From positions 186,001-250,000 of the forward strand of contig JAEWIZ010000008.1 of the NCBI GenBank assembly GCA_023386815.1: a stretch of 64,000 nucleotides of DNA. Reading direction: 5' to 3'. The notes under the pieces are model-generated. The model worked only from the letters and a program-made list of their open reading frames with translations. It searched no databases and had not been told where the DNA came from. The stretch is from Bacillota bacterium. GTDB taxonomy: Bacteria > Bacillota > Clostridia > Lachnospirales > Lachnospiraceae. Made by a program: the position numbers and the translations under genes. Shown piece by piece: positions 25,597-33,443 of the stretch; position 1 is the stretch's first letter, and each line of letters starts with the position of its first letter.

Positions 25597-25730
25597 GCAG
25601 CAGCATATCCCCATCCGGGGGATATGCTGCTGCGATTACCCTGGGAACACCTTCTTGCAGTTTGCTCCATAAAGCCATAAATGGGGCTTTACAAGGAATA
25701 AATATATTACCAGATAATATCCCCCATCCG
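25597..25730 (+). promoter_or_regulatory. Structured leader before cbiM with two alternative pairings
   Basis: GCAGCAGCATATCCCC and GGGGGATATGCTGCTGC (25597-25634) form a perfect ~16-bp hairpin with no T run. Downstream, AAAGCC/GGCTTT (25671-25690) forms a small stem. ATATCCCCC at 25717-25725 repeats part of the hairpin's left arm, so it can pair with the same right arm (GGGGGATAT, 25617-25625). The two structures exclude each other, as in a switch. The cobalamin B12-box was not seen, and whether this matches the NiCo riboswitch could not be tested. Confidence 0.45.
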
Positions 25731-25802
25731 GGCTTGTTCTCTTGCGATATCTATTTATAATGAAGTACAGTGAAAGCGTAACGTGGAAAGGGTGGTTTTA
25801 AG

Positions 25803-26795
25803 ATGCATATTCCTGATAATTATTTAAGTCCGGTAACCTGTGCTGCATTGGGGGTTGCAATGGTTCCGGCATGGAAGAAATCGATAACAAAGGTAAAAGA
25901 AGAGATACCAAAGGCAAAGATTCCTTTGCTCGGTATCGGAGCAGCGTTTTCCTTTCTGCTCATGATGTTTAATGTACCGCTTCCCGGAGGAACAACGGGT
26001 CATGCGGTGGGAGGAACACTTTTGGCTATATTAATGGGGCCATATGCAGCTTGTATCAGTGTTACGGTTGCACTTTTTATTCAGGCTCTGCTTTTTGGTG
26101 ATGGAGGTATTCTGGCATTTGCAGCGAATTGCTTCAATATGGCCTTTGTATTACCGTTTTTGGGCTATTATATCTACAAGCTGGTTAAGGATAGTGTAAA
26201 GTCAGAGAAGGGAGAATATCTTGGAATAATTCTGGGCTCCTATATGGGAATTAACGCAGCTGCTCTTTGTGCAGCCATTGAGTTTGGAATTCAGCCTTTA
26301 TTATTTAAGGATTCTGCAGGTCTACCTCTGTACTGTCCTTATTCTCTTTCTGTATCAATTCCAGCAATGACAATTCCACATCTTCTGGTAGCAGGTATTG
26401 TAGAAGCATTGTTTACGGTTGCTATTGTAGCATATATTAAGAAGGTTTCACCAGGAACAATCTATGAGGGTGCCAAGAAAAGAACTAAGGCGGTGTATGG
26501 TCTGGTTGTCGCATTGATTTGCTTAACTCCCCTTGGGCTGCTTGCAACAGGTACTGCTTGGGGTGAATGGGGAATCGATGAAATCAAGGACGTTATCTCC
26601 GGTGGTAAATCCTTGGGATATACACCAAAGGGAATGGAGCACGGTTTTAGATTTGATACAATTATGCCGGACTATGCAATCAGTGGATTATCTGACACCG
26701 CTGGTTATCTGCTATCGGCAGTTGCAGGTGTTGCTATTTTAATAATTCTGTTCAAAGTAATAAGCAGTTTAAAAAAAGATAGGATTGAAAAATAA
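25803..26795 (+). CDS. cbiM: Co/Ni ECF transporter substrate-specific component with fused CbiN/NikN-like domain
   Basis: A 330-residue membrane protein that binds Co2+ or Ni2+ for an energy-coupling-factor importer. The N-terminus MHIPDNYLSP carries the invariant Met1/His2 metal-binding start of CbiM/NikM, so the start codon is certain. Residues to about 215 form the CbiM bundle (PLPGGTTGHAVGGTLLAILM and LLFGDGGILAFAANCFNMAF). After a linker, the C-terminal ~110 residues (about 225-325) have two membrane helices (VALICLTPLGLLATGTAWGE and SAVAGVAILIILFKVI) resembling the small CbiN/PDGLE component, fused as in NikMN. Cobalt versus nickel cannot be told apart by eye. It is followed directly by cbiQ. 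Confidence 0.92.
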   Translation: MHIPDNYLSPVTCAALGVAMVPAWKKSITKVKEEIPKAKIPLLGIGAAFSFLLMMFNVPLPGGTTGHAVGGTLLAILMGPYAACISVTVALFIQALLFGDGGILAFAANCFNMAFVLPFLGYYIYKLVKDSVKSEKGEYLGIILGSYMGINAAALCAAIEFGIQPLLFKDSAGLPLYCPYSLSVSIPAMTIPHLLVAGIVEALFTVAIVAYIKKVSPGTIYEGAKKRTKAVYGLVVALICLTPLGLLATGTAWGEWGIDEIKDVISGGKSLGYTPKGMEHGFRFDTIMPDYAISGLSDTAGYLLSAVAGVAILIILFKVISSLKKDRIEK

Positions 26796-26796
26796 A

Positions 26797-27621
26797 TTGG
26801 ATAAATTCAAAGAGCAGCCACCAGAGTTACCGCAGTGGCTTATGAAAAATGAGAATTACATACCCCAGAAGGATAAGGATACTTTTGTTGACAGAAGTAT
26901 CCTATCTGTATTTCAGGTGATATCAAAAATAAAGGCTCAGGATTATGCCAGCTCTTCCTTACCCAGGGTAAATACATCGTTGATGGTGTTTTTTACTTTT
27001 GTTCTATTGCTGCTGATCTCAATCACAAAGAGCTTTGTCTTTATCGGCATCATTGGAGTATATCTGCTTGTGGTCTTAAGTCTTTTGAAAGCGGATAGCT
27101 TGGTGAGAATACTGAAAATGAGCTTGGGAGTAACACTCCTTACTCTGGTAATCATGCTACCGGCTGCGTGGTGGGGAAACTACTATAGCTGTATTATGAT
27201 AACCTCTAAAGTTTTTGTTACAATCACAGCAATTGGGATACTGTCTGGGAACACAAAATGGAATGCTATAACAGGGGCTTTAAAACGGTTCTATATTCCG
27301 GATCTGTTTATATTCATTCTTGATATCACGATTAAATATATGTATCTCCTAGGAGAGTTCGCATTGCACATGCTATATGCCCTGAGGCTACGTTCTGTTG
27401 GCAGAAATCGTAGTAAATATTCCTCCATGGGGGGAATTGCAGGAACGGTGTTTTTGCAGTCAAAGGAGATGGCGGAAGATATGTATCATGCGATGGAATG
27501 CAGAGGCTTTACAGGAGAGTATCCTGTATTTCGCAAACGTAAGCTAAGTGTGGTAGACTATTTATACATAGTATTAAATTTGGGCTTTTTCCTGCTATTT
27601 ATTTATTTTGCGAGACTTTAG
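26797..27621 (+). CDS. cbiQ: ECF transporter transmembrane component CbiQ
   Basis: The scaffold (T component) that couples CbiM to the ATPase CbiO. About 274 residues, with four to six hydrophobic helices between residues 60 and 270. The cytoplasmic coupling helices have the characteristic Ala-Arg-Gly-type motifs, here ALRLRSVGRNR and ECRGFTG. The start is uncertain: no ATG exists, and the TTG at 26785 would overlap the end of cbiM. I prefer the TTG at 26797 just after the cbiM stop, with AGGA 12 bases upstream. Tight packing implies translational coupling to cbiM. The N-terminal ~40 residues are polar and Pro/Lys-rich, longer than in many CbiQ proteins. Confidence 0.87.
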   Translation: MDKFKEQPPELPQWLMKNENYIPQKDKDTFVDRSILSVFQVISKIKAQDYASSSLPRVNTSLMVFFTFVLLLLISITKSFVFIGIIGVYLLVVLSLLKADSLVRILKMSLGVTLLTLVIMLPAAWWGNYYSCIMITSKVFVTITAIGILSGNTKWNAITGALKRFYIPDLFIFILDITIKYMYLLGEFALHMLYALRLRSVGRNRSKYSSMGGIAGTVFLQSKEMAEDMYHAMECRGFTGEYPVFRKRKLSVVDYLYIVLNLGFFLLFIYFARL

Positions 27622-27716
27622 ATACGCTATGATAAATAAGTCAAATTATAAAAGATAATGTTCTATTTGATATAAGAAATATTTTTTATGCCTGAAAGTA
27701 GGCAGATGGAGGCTGT

Positions 27717-28499
27717 ATGATCGAAATAAAGGATGTCTATTATTCCTATGCAGATACCTTTGCATTGAATAATATTAGCCTTACGATAGAAAAAGGTGAA
27801 GCAATTGCACTCATGGGGGCAAACGGATGCGGAAAGTCAACGCTTCTAAAGCTGATCAATGGTATTATCTCACCCAACCAGGGTTACTACAAGTTCCAAG
27901 GCGAAGAGATTACCCAGAAAAAGCTTCAGGACAGTAAATTTGCCAAACAGCTTCATCAGAAAATTGGTTTTGTATTTCAAAATTCAGATACTCAATTATT
28001 TTGTTCCAATGTCTATGATGAAATTGCTTTTGGACCAAGGCAGATGGGGATGGAGGAAGCAGAGGTAGATATAAGGGTTAGACAATGTCTGGAATTACTT
28101 CAGATTCAGGAACTTAGTAATAGAGCACCCTATCACTTAAGTGGAGGAGAAAAGCGAAAAATCGCCATCGCCTGTGTACTCTCACTAAATCCTGAGGTAT
28201 TAGTGTTGGATGAGCCTATGAATGGGCTGGATCCAAAGACACAGAGATGGCTGGTCAATTTTCTGAATCAATTAAATCAGGCAGGTAAAACCTTAGTTAT
28301 CTCCACCCATAATCTTGAGCTTGTACAAGAAATATCAAACAGAGCTATACTTTTTAATGAAGAGCATACAATAGCCGCAGACCTACAAACACAGACTTTA
28401 CTGGAGGATATAGATCTTCTAAAAAGTGTTAATTTGGTGGATCAATATTATCATTACCATGGTGATCATGGACATAAGCATTTTCATGATCATAACTAA
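27717..28499 (+). CDS. cbiO: ECF transporter ATP-binding protein CbiO with His-rich C-terminus
   Basis: A 260-residue ABC ATPase energising Co/Ni uptake with CbiM and CbiQ. Walker A is GANGCGKSTLLKL (about 34-46). The Q-loop region is VFQNSDTQLFCSNVYDEIAF, the signature LSGGEKRKIAIA, Walker B VLVLDEPMNGLD, and the switch histidine is in STHN. The last ~18 residues are dense in histidine (YYHYHGDHGHKHFHDHN), a likely metal-binding or metal-buffering tail not needed for the ABC fold. It has a GGAGG ribosome site seven bases before the ATG and lies 95 bp after cbiQ. The gene converges with the radical SAM gene at only 30 bp. Confidence 0.93.
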   Translation: MIEIKDVYYSYADTFALNNISLTIEKGEAIALMGANGCGKSTLLKLINGIISPNQGYYKFQGEEITQKKLQDSKFAKQLHQKIGFVFQNSDTQLFCSNVYDEIAFGPRQMGMEEAEVDIRVRQCLELLQIQELSNRAPYHLSGGEKRKIAIACVLSLNPEVLVLDEPMNGLDPKTQRWLVNFLNQLNQAGKTLVISTHNLELVQEISNRAILFNEEHTIAADLQTQTLLEDIDLLKSVNLVDQYYHYHGDHGHKHFHDHN

Positions 28500-28529
28500 G
28501 GCTACAGGTCTTTATCAATTCGCTAATAA

Positions 28530-30269
28530 TCAGGAGAGTTGTAATTCCAAGGTCATTGGATTGATACTTCTATCTGGTTTTACCTGAAGCGTAGGAAAGT
28601 CTTTTTCTAATTCAATCATATTACTGCGTTTGTGACCAATTACCTGAGACAAATCCTTCGGATTACATAGGATTGCAATATTGGAATAAGGAGTAAGGTC
28701 TTGCGCATTAAGATTAGTCTTAAGCAACTCTAAAAAATAGGCACTTTCTACCAGCTGTCGAAAGGCAGGATGGAAGGGGCCGTAAAGCACTTCCTTGCCC
28801 TCCGCAATCAGATCTGTAGGCTGTAGGCCGATTCGAATGACCGGGATATGATTTCTTAGAAATACCTGATACATATCCTTTGTCCACTCCACAGCCTCTT
28901 CTAGAGACAGAGGGTGATAAGTTCCCTGGTGGCAAAGCTGGAGCAATTGCGTCTCTTTAATGACAAGGGTAGGATAGATACGGACAAAATCCGGTTTTAG
29001 TAAAGCTGCAAGCTTTGACGAAAGAACCGCTCTATCTTTCGTATCCTCAGGTAAGCCCACCATTAGCTGTATTCCGAGCTGGAAACCATAGGACTTAATT
29101 AGGGCAACCGCAGTGTAGACGTCAGATACCAGGTGACCTCGATTGGAGGCTTTTAAAACCTCCTCATTCAGCGATTGTACGCCAAGCTCGATGGTATCAA
29201 CCTCATATCTTTTTAATCGATCAAGAATCTCAATGGAAATATAATCTGGTCTCGTTGACAGGCGAATGGCTTGCAGTTTTCCTGCCTTCTTATACTCATA
29301 AGCCAGTTGAAGATAGCTTTCCTGAAGGCGGGCATTAATACCAGTAAAGCTTCCACCAAAGAAAGCAAGCTCTATATAAGTTTGGTCATCTAAGGTGGAG
29401 GAGTAAGTCTCAATCTGCTGGGATACTTCATCTAGGGTCATTGGATCCGGCTTTGCAGTAATTTTTCTTTGATTACAAAACACACAATCATTTGGGCACC
29501 CCTCATGAGAGATGAAAATTGGAATATTGACATGTTTTTGGTAGGTTGACCTTTTATTCAAAGCTTTTTTTTGAACATGGAACACCAGTATGGATCCGAT
29601 ATCCGTTAAAGGGAATTCTTTAAAGTAATGTAGTTTCAAGTGACTTTCCTCAAGAAACGCTTTGATTCTTAGGAAGTCCGGATGTTTGCTTAAATCACCA
29701 TGAAAGAATACGGTATCTTCCATTACCCCACTGGCTCCACCTAGAAAACCGTAGTCAAAACCTTCGAGAAGTACATGCCCCGGCTGTACCAAAAGTAAAT
29801 CTAGGTAGTCTTTCGTATCCTGATAGATACCTTGGTCACTGGTGATCAGGGTATTGTTATTTGCTACAACGGTAGAACATTTGGTGTAGCCTTGTTTCAC
29901 GTGAATGAACTGTTTTTGGGTCGCTTTGCAGTGGTGTAATAGAAGCGGATTGGTACAGTCGAGCTTATGAAGCAAGTAATCCTTTGTGATGACCGCATTA
30001 TAAGCAATATCCTTAGGGTAGGAGGCGGAAAGCTTTGAGCTACTGGTTACATAGGGAACACCCAGCTCCTCTAATTGTTGAAATACATTCGGGTGAACAT
30101 TTTCATCTATGACTAAGGTGTTATCAAGTATGGCCATGACAAGATCAGGATGACTGCTGATTCTCGGATCAAAACGGTTATCCCTGGGAAGGAGAACAAC
30201 GGCTCCTTTTGTGTTCATATATTGAATGAATGCTTTGTCAGCTAGTTCTGATAAGAATATGATATTCAT
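28530..30269 (-). CDS. Fusion of a GME-fold (DUF6873-like) domain with an Elp3-like radical SAM domain
   Basis: A continuous 579-residue frame joining two modules. Residues 1-~235 resemble the DUF6873 family of small guanidino-group-modifying-enzyme-fold (GME) proteins, with RISSHPDLVMAILDN, KQGYTKCSTVVANN and GFLGGASGVMEDTVFFHGDL. Residues ~245-579 are a radical SAM domain whose start HVNIPIFISHEGCPNDCVFC looks like the usual N-terminus of stand-alone proteins. The cluster cysteines are C258, C262 and C265 (C-x3-C-x2-C). The later LAFFGGSFTGI, STRPDYIS and ELGVQSLNEEVL match the Elp3-like family. No acetyltransferase domain follows, so it is not a full Elp3. Neither substrate is known. GAGGAA lies about eight bases before the ATG. 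Confidence 0.8.
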   Translation of the reverse strand: MNIIFLSELADKAFIQYMNTKGAVVLLPRDNRFDPRISSHPDLVMAILDNTLVIDENVHPNVFQQLEELGVPYVTSSSKLSASYPKDIAYNAVITKDYLLHKLDCTNPLLLHHCKATQKQFIHVKQGYTKCSTVVANNNTLITSDQGIYQDTKDYLDLLLVQPGHVLLEGFDYGFLGGASGVMEDTVFFHGDLSKHPDFLRIKAFLEESHLKLHYFKEFPLTDIGSILVFHVQKKALNKRSTYQKHVNIPIFISHEGCPNDCVFCNQRKITAKPDPMTLDEVSQQIETYSSTLDDQTYIELAFFGGSFTGINARLQESYLQLAYEYKKAGKLQAIRLSTRPDYISIEILDRLKRYEVDTIELGVQSLNEEVLKASNRGHLVSDVYTAVALIKSYGFQLGIQLMVGLPEDTKDRAVLSSKLAALLKPDFVRIYPTLVIKETQLLQLCHQGTYHPLSLEEAVEWTKDMYQVFLRNHIPVIRIGLQPTDLIAEGKEVLYGPFHPAFRQLVESAYFLELLKTNLNAQDLTPYSNIAILCNPKDLSQVIGHKRSNMIELEKDFPTLQVKPDRSINPMTLELQLS

Positions 30270-30395
30270 TGATTTATTTCCTCGTATGATAAGATTAACA
30301 GTTCTATTTTAACACGAGGGAAGAGTCTATACAACTGTATCCGTTAATGGTACAATTGCTTAAAGAAAAGCTTACGTCTTTTCTGTTAAAATAGT

Positions 30396-30423
30396 TTGTA
30401 ACTGTTATTGTAGGACATAATAC
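30396..30423 (+). promoter_or_regulatory. Possible promoter of the GNAT gene
   Basis: TTGTAA (30396-30401), 16 bp, TAATAC (30418-30423), about 27 bp before the start codon. Both boxes are imperfect. A small dyad AGAAAAG/CTTTTCT lies just upstream near 30365-30383. Confidence 0.35.
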
Positions 30424-30449
30424 TAGGGATAGAAGGAAAGAAATACGCT

Positions 30450-31196
30450 ATGCATATTGATATTAAAACAATTGAAGACTTGTCGCTGAATGCCTGGCCG
30501 TCACACCAAATGGAACTTTATGATGGGTGGATTTTGCGCTTTTCCTATTTTTATACACATAGAACTAATAGTGTGGAGCAATTTGGTAACTCGGTGCTCC
30601 CTTGGCGGGAGAAGATCCCTTATTGCGAATCGATCTATCAGCACTGGGGAACTCCAACGATTTTTAAAATTAGTCCACTGGTATCAAAAGACTTTGATTA
30701 TGTACTTGAGAACCGAAATTACGAGATTCAGAATAAAACGCAGGTAATGGTTTTGAATATTAATGATGCAGTCTTGGATGTCTCCAATGATTTTGTAAAG
30801 GTAGAGCAGCACATTCCAGGTGAATGGATTGAGGCCTTGTTTACATTGAAGCATACGACCAATCCAATTCATAGAGCCATTGTTCCGACTATGTATAAAG
30901 CAATTGCAAAGGAAACAGTCTGTGTCTCCATACAAGAGCATGGACAAATTATTGGAACCGGCTTGGGAATTCTTGATCGGGAGTATATCGGAATTTATGC
31001 CATTCATGTACGAGAAGATTATCGTGGAAAGGGATACGCACGAGCCATTTGTTCTAGTATATTGAATGAGGGAAAAAAGAAAGGTGCAGTGAAAGCATAT
31101 CTGCAAGTTGTGGGAGGGAATGATATTGCCTATCATCTTTATCAATCCCTGGGATTTGAGGATTTTTATACTTATTATTTCCGCGTTAGTAGGTAG
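30450..31196 (+). CDS. GNAT-family N-acetyltransferase
   Basis: A 248-residue acyl-CoA-dependent transferase. The C-terminal half has the GNAT core: beta strand IGIYAIHVREDYRGKGYARA, where R-x-x-G-K-G-Y-A is the acetyl-CoA pyrophosphate loop, then VKAYLQVVGGNDIAYHLYQS and the closing GFEDFYTYYFRV. The N-terminal ~100 residues (NAWPSHQMELYDGWILRFSY) match a subgroup of clostridial and bacillar GNAT proteins with an extended N-terminal region. The acceptor substrate is unknown and the neighbours give no clue. It starts at an ATG with AAGGAAAG nearby. Confidence 0.85.
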   Translation: MHIDIKTIEDLSLNAWPSHQMELYDGWILRFSYFYTHRTNSVEQFGNSVLPWREKIPYCESIYQHWGTPTIFKISPLVSKDFDYVLENRNYEIQNKTQVMVLNINDAVLDVSNDFVKVEQHIPGEWIEALFTLKHTTNPIHRAIVPTMYKAIAKETVCVSIQEHGQIIGTGLGILDREYIGIYAIHVREDYRGKGYARAICSSILNEGKKKGAVKAYLQVVGGNDIAYHLYQSLGFEDFYTYYFRVSR

Positions 31197-31394
31197 GTGT
31201 GTTGATTATAAGATTGGCTTTACCAGGGAATTTCCATTTAGGTAAAATCATGGAAGTATTTATCTGATAGATATAAGATTGATAGAAATTTAATAAGAAG
31301 TGAGAAAGTGATTGCAGCGAGTTTTGTTGTAGTCATTTTTTATTCTCCTAATATTTAGTAGATTTCTGAAGAAATCTTAAATGATTGATTTTGA

Positions 31395-31410
31395 TAACCA
31401 CAAGTGGTTA
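31395..31410. promoter_or_regulatory. Palindrome TAACCACAAGTGGTTA upstream of the sstT promoter
   Basis: A 16-bp near-perfect palindrome (seven-base arms, AA centre) centred about 57 bp upstream of the sstT -35 box. A second dyad, AGATTTCT/AGAAATCT, lies at 31360-31377. No T run follows either, so they look more like protein sites than terminators. The remaining DNA after the GNAT gene (31197-31359) shows nothing assignable. Confidence 0.4.
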
Positions 31411-31458
31411 TAGATAATGTGGGAAATTATGCATAATTCTCATTAACATTAATATCCA

Positions 31459-31487
31459 TTGACTAACATTTGTGAAATGTATATAAT
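31459..31487 (+). promoter_or_regulatory. Strong sigma-A promoter for sstT
   Basis: TTGACT (31459-31464), exactly 17 bp, TATAAT (31482-31487). It is one of the best promoter matches in the window. It implies a transcript start near 31494 and a 5' leader of about 230 nt before the sstT ATG. Confidence 0.75.
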
Positions 31488-31493
31488 AATAAA

Positions 31494-31724
31494 CAAATAA
31501 AGAGGACGTAATAGTGCAAAAAATCCATAAGACAAAGGGATATATTTTGGCAAGATAGCTATAATTACTAAATCTTAGGCGAGGGGAGTTGTTTGAGCTT
31601 GGGGTTTTTGATACTATAGGTCCAACTATGATTGGCTCCCTGAATCAAACGAAATGCGATGGGAGCGACTAATGCTTGCCGATTAACAATGACATTAATA
31701 CCACGGGTAGAAAATGGAGGAAAA
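31494..31724 (+). ncRNA. Candidate structured 5' leader (riboswitch-like) of sstT
   Basis: The 230-nt leader has a closing stem GGCAAG (31549-31554) / CTTGCC (31675-31680) enclosing about 120 nt. Inside it, GCTCCC (31635-31640) pairs with GGGAGC (31661-31666). An alternative pairing joins GGGAG (31584-31588) to the same CTCCC, and GTTTGA (31591-31596) can pair with TCAAAC (31645-31650). A 14-codon frame starting at GTG 31514, after AGAGGA, ends at 31558 and runs over the left arm of the closing stem. No T-box, lysine or glycine riboswitch signature is visible. Confidence 0.4.
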
Positions 31725-32954
31725 ATGAAGTCAATATTGAATGGATGGAACAAAATGGGCTTGATTCAAAGGATTTTAATTGGTATGGTGGTTGGTCTTA
31801 TATTAGGCCTTACGGTACCTCAGTTTACGGTAATTGAAATTCTAGGCAATATGTTTGTTGGTGCCCTAAAAGCGATTGCACCGATATTGGTTTTTGTTCT
31901 GGTAATGTCCTCTCTTGCATCCGCAAAAGCAGGAACGAAAAGTAATATGAAGAGTGTCCTTATCCTTTATGGGTTGGGAACATTAGCATCAGCTTTAATC
32001 GCAGTGGCAGTAAATGTTATTTATCCGGTTAGCATCGCGCTCAGTTCAGAGCTGGGAGTAACTGGGACAGAAGTTACAACAAATATTGGGGAAGTATTAA
32101 AAGCGCTTTTAATGAATCTTGTTACCAATCCGGTAGCCGCGTTAATTAACGCAAATTATATCGGAATACTTGCTTGGGCAGTTATTTTAGGTATTGCATT
32201 TAAGCATGCATCAGAAGGAACAAAAAAAGGATTATCCGATATTGCAGATGGAGTATCTATGGTTGTAAAGTGGGTAATTAGTTGTGCGCCGTTTGGTATT
32301 CTTGGTCTGGTATTTACAACAATATCAGAAACCGGTATTGCTGGTTTTGCAACTTATGGAAAATTATTGATTGTACTGGTAAGCTGTATGCTTGGTGTGG
32401 CATTCATCTTAAATCCATTAATTGTCTTCTTAACAATTAAACAAAATCCATATCCATTAGTATTCAGATGCCTAAAAGAAAGTGCTATCACAGCATTTTT
32501 TACCAGAAGCTCCGCAGCCAATATTCCGGTTAATATGGAACTTGCGAAAAAGCTTGGATTAGATGAAGACACCTATTCTGTAAGTATTCCACTGGGTGCT
32601 ACCGTTAATATGGCAGGTGCAGCGATTACCATTACAACCATGTCTCTGGCAGCAGTCCATACCCTTGGTATCTCGGTAGATTTACCAACTATGTTAGTAT
32701 TAAGTATCCTAGCGAGTGTGGCTGCAGCAGGTACCTCTGGAGTAGCTGGTGGCTCACTTATGCTGATACCATTGGCATGTAGTTTATTTGGTATTTCAAA
32801 TGATATCGCAATGCAGGTTGTAGGTATTGGATTTATCATTGGCGTTGTTCAAGATTCCTGTGAAACAGCATTAAATTCATCTACAGACGTTTTATTTACA
32901 GCTGCAGCGGAATTTAGATTATGGAAGAAAAATGGAAAGGCTCTGCCTTTCTAG
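31725..32954 (+). CDS. sstT: Na+-coupled serine/threonine symporter (dicarboxylate/amino acid:cation symporter family)
   Basis: Imports serine or threonine with sodium. A 409-residue member of the DAACS/glutamate-transporter fold with eight membrane helices and two re-entrant loops. The start is at ATG 31725 with GGAGG four bases upstream; the frame extends 22 codons further without support. Sequence markers are VGLILGLTVPQFTVIEILGN, the HP1-like AFFTRSSAANIPVNMELAKK, and SIPLGATVNMAGAAITITTM. The last aligns with the unwound TM7 motif (NMDGT in glutamate transporters, NMAGA in SstT). AAAGTSGVAGGSLMLIPLAC is HP2. The NMAGA form favours SstT over dicarboxylate or glutamate carriers. Confidence 0.92.
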   Translation: MKSILNGWNKMGLIQRILIGMVVGLILGLTVPQFTVIEILGNMFVGALKAIAPILVFVLVMSSLASAKAGTKSNMKSVLILYGLGTLASALIAVAVNVIYPVSIALSSELGVTGTEVTTNIGEVLKALLMNLVTNPVAALINANYIGILAWAVILGIAFKHASEGTKKGLSDIADGVSMVVKWVISCAPFGILGLVFTTISETGIAGFATYGKLLIVLVSCMLGVAFILNPLIVFLTIKQNPYPLVFRCLKESAITAFFTRSSAANIPVNMELAKKLGLDEDTYSVSIPLGATVNMAGAAITITTMSLAAVHTLGISVDLPTMLVLSILASVAAAGTSGVAGGSLMLIPLACSLFGISNDIAMQVVGIGFIIGVVQDSCETALNSSTDVLFTAAAEFRLWKKNGKALPF

Positions 32955-33004
32955 AAATAAATATGGTTCGTGCTACTTGATAAAGCTGAATATTCCACAA
33001 TGAG

Positions 33005-33103
33005 ATAGCCTGCCAAGGAATGTGGTGAATCCTTTTGTTAGACAATAATGCCTAAGGAAAGGAGAATCACTTAGTATTCCTTGGCGGGCTATTATTGTTT
33101 TTT
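33005..33103 (+). terminator. Large nested hairpin terminator after sstT
   Basis: ATAGCCTGCCAAGGAAT (33005-33021) pairs with ATTCCTTGGCGGGCTAT (33076-33092), 17 bp with one G-U pair. It encloses a second imperfect stem (GTGAATCCTTT / AAAGGAGAATCAC) and is followed by TATTGTTTTTT. The loop is unusually long (about 54 nt) for a simple terminator, so it could also yield a stable small RNA. Confidence 0.65.
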
Positions 33104-33443
33104 CTAGCTATCCGCTGCTTTTTAATCTAAGCAATCTATATTTTATGAGTGGTAACTAGTTTATTTAATCTTCTTGATTAATGTTTCCTGCAAAACCTGA
33201 GAAAAGTTTACTTCAAATAGGAAGGTATTTTCCTTGAATACTCAGGAACGGTCAAAATTTATGGCTGCCTTGGAGTTATGATAGATTAAAGAAAGGAATA
33301 AACTTACATAGAATATAGCAAGAAATTCTTGAGAGTTAGTATAATTATACCATAAAGTTACAGAATCCGTAAAATACAAATGCATTTAATAGTACTCAAT
33401 GTTATGATTGTAGCAAATGTAATGAGATGACCCAAGTAAAAGA
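33104..33443. other. Gap of 340 bp before the lipoprotein gene
   Basis: AT-rich. It contains the palindrome GTATAATTATAC (33339-33350) and AAGAAATTCTT (33321-33331), which may belong to a promoter for the lipoprotein gene. No convincing paired -35/-10, RNA or ORF was found. Confidence 0.4.

Noticed and set aside
25560..25802. Cobalamin riboswitch before cbiM
   Set aside because: No B12-box (GCCACTG-like) or the usual conserved junction sequences were found; the structured leader is reported without a class.
31494..31724. T-box leader upstream of sstT
   Set aside because: A TACCACGGG string near the ribosome site is suggestive, but the conserved T-box antiterminator sequence, specifier loop and terminator hairpin are not present.
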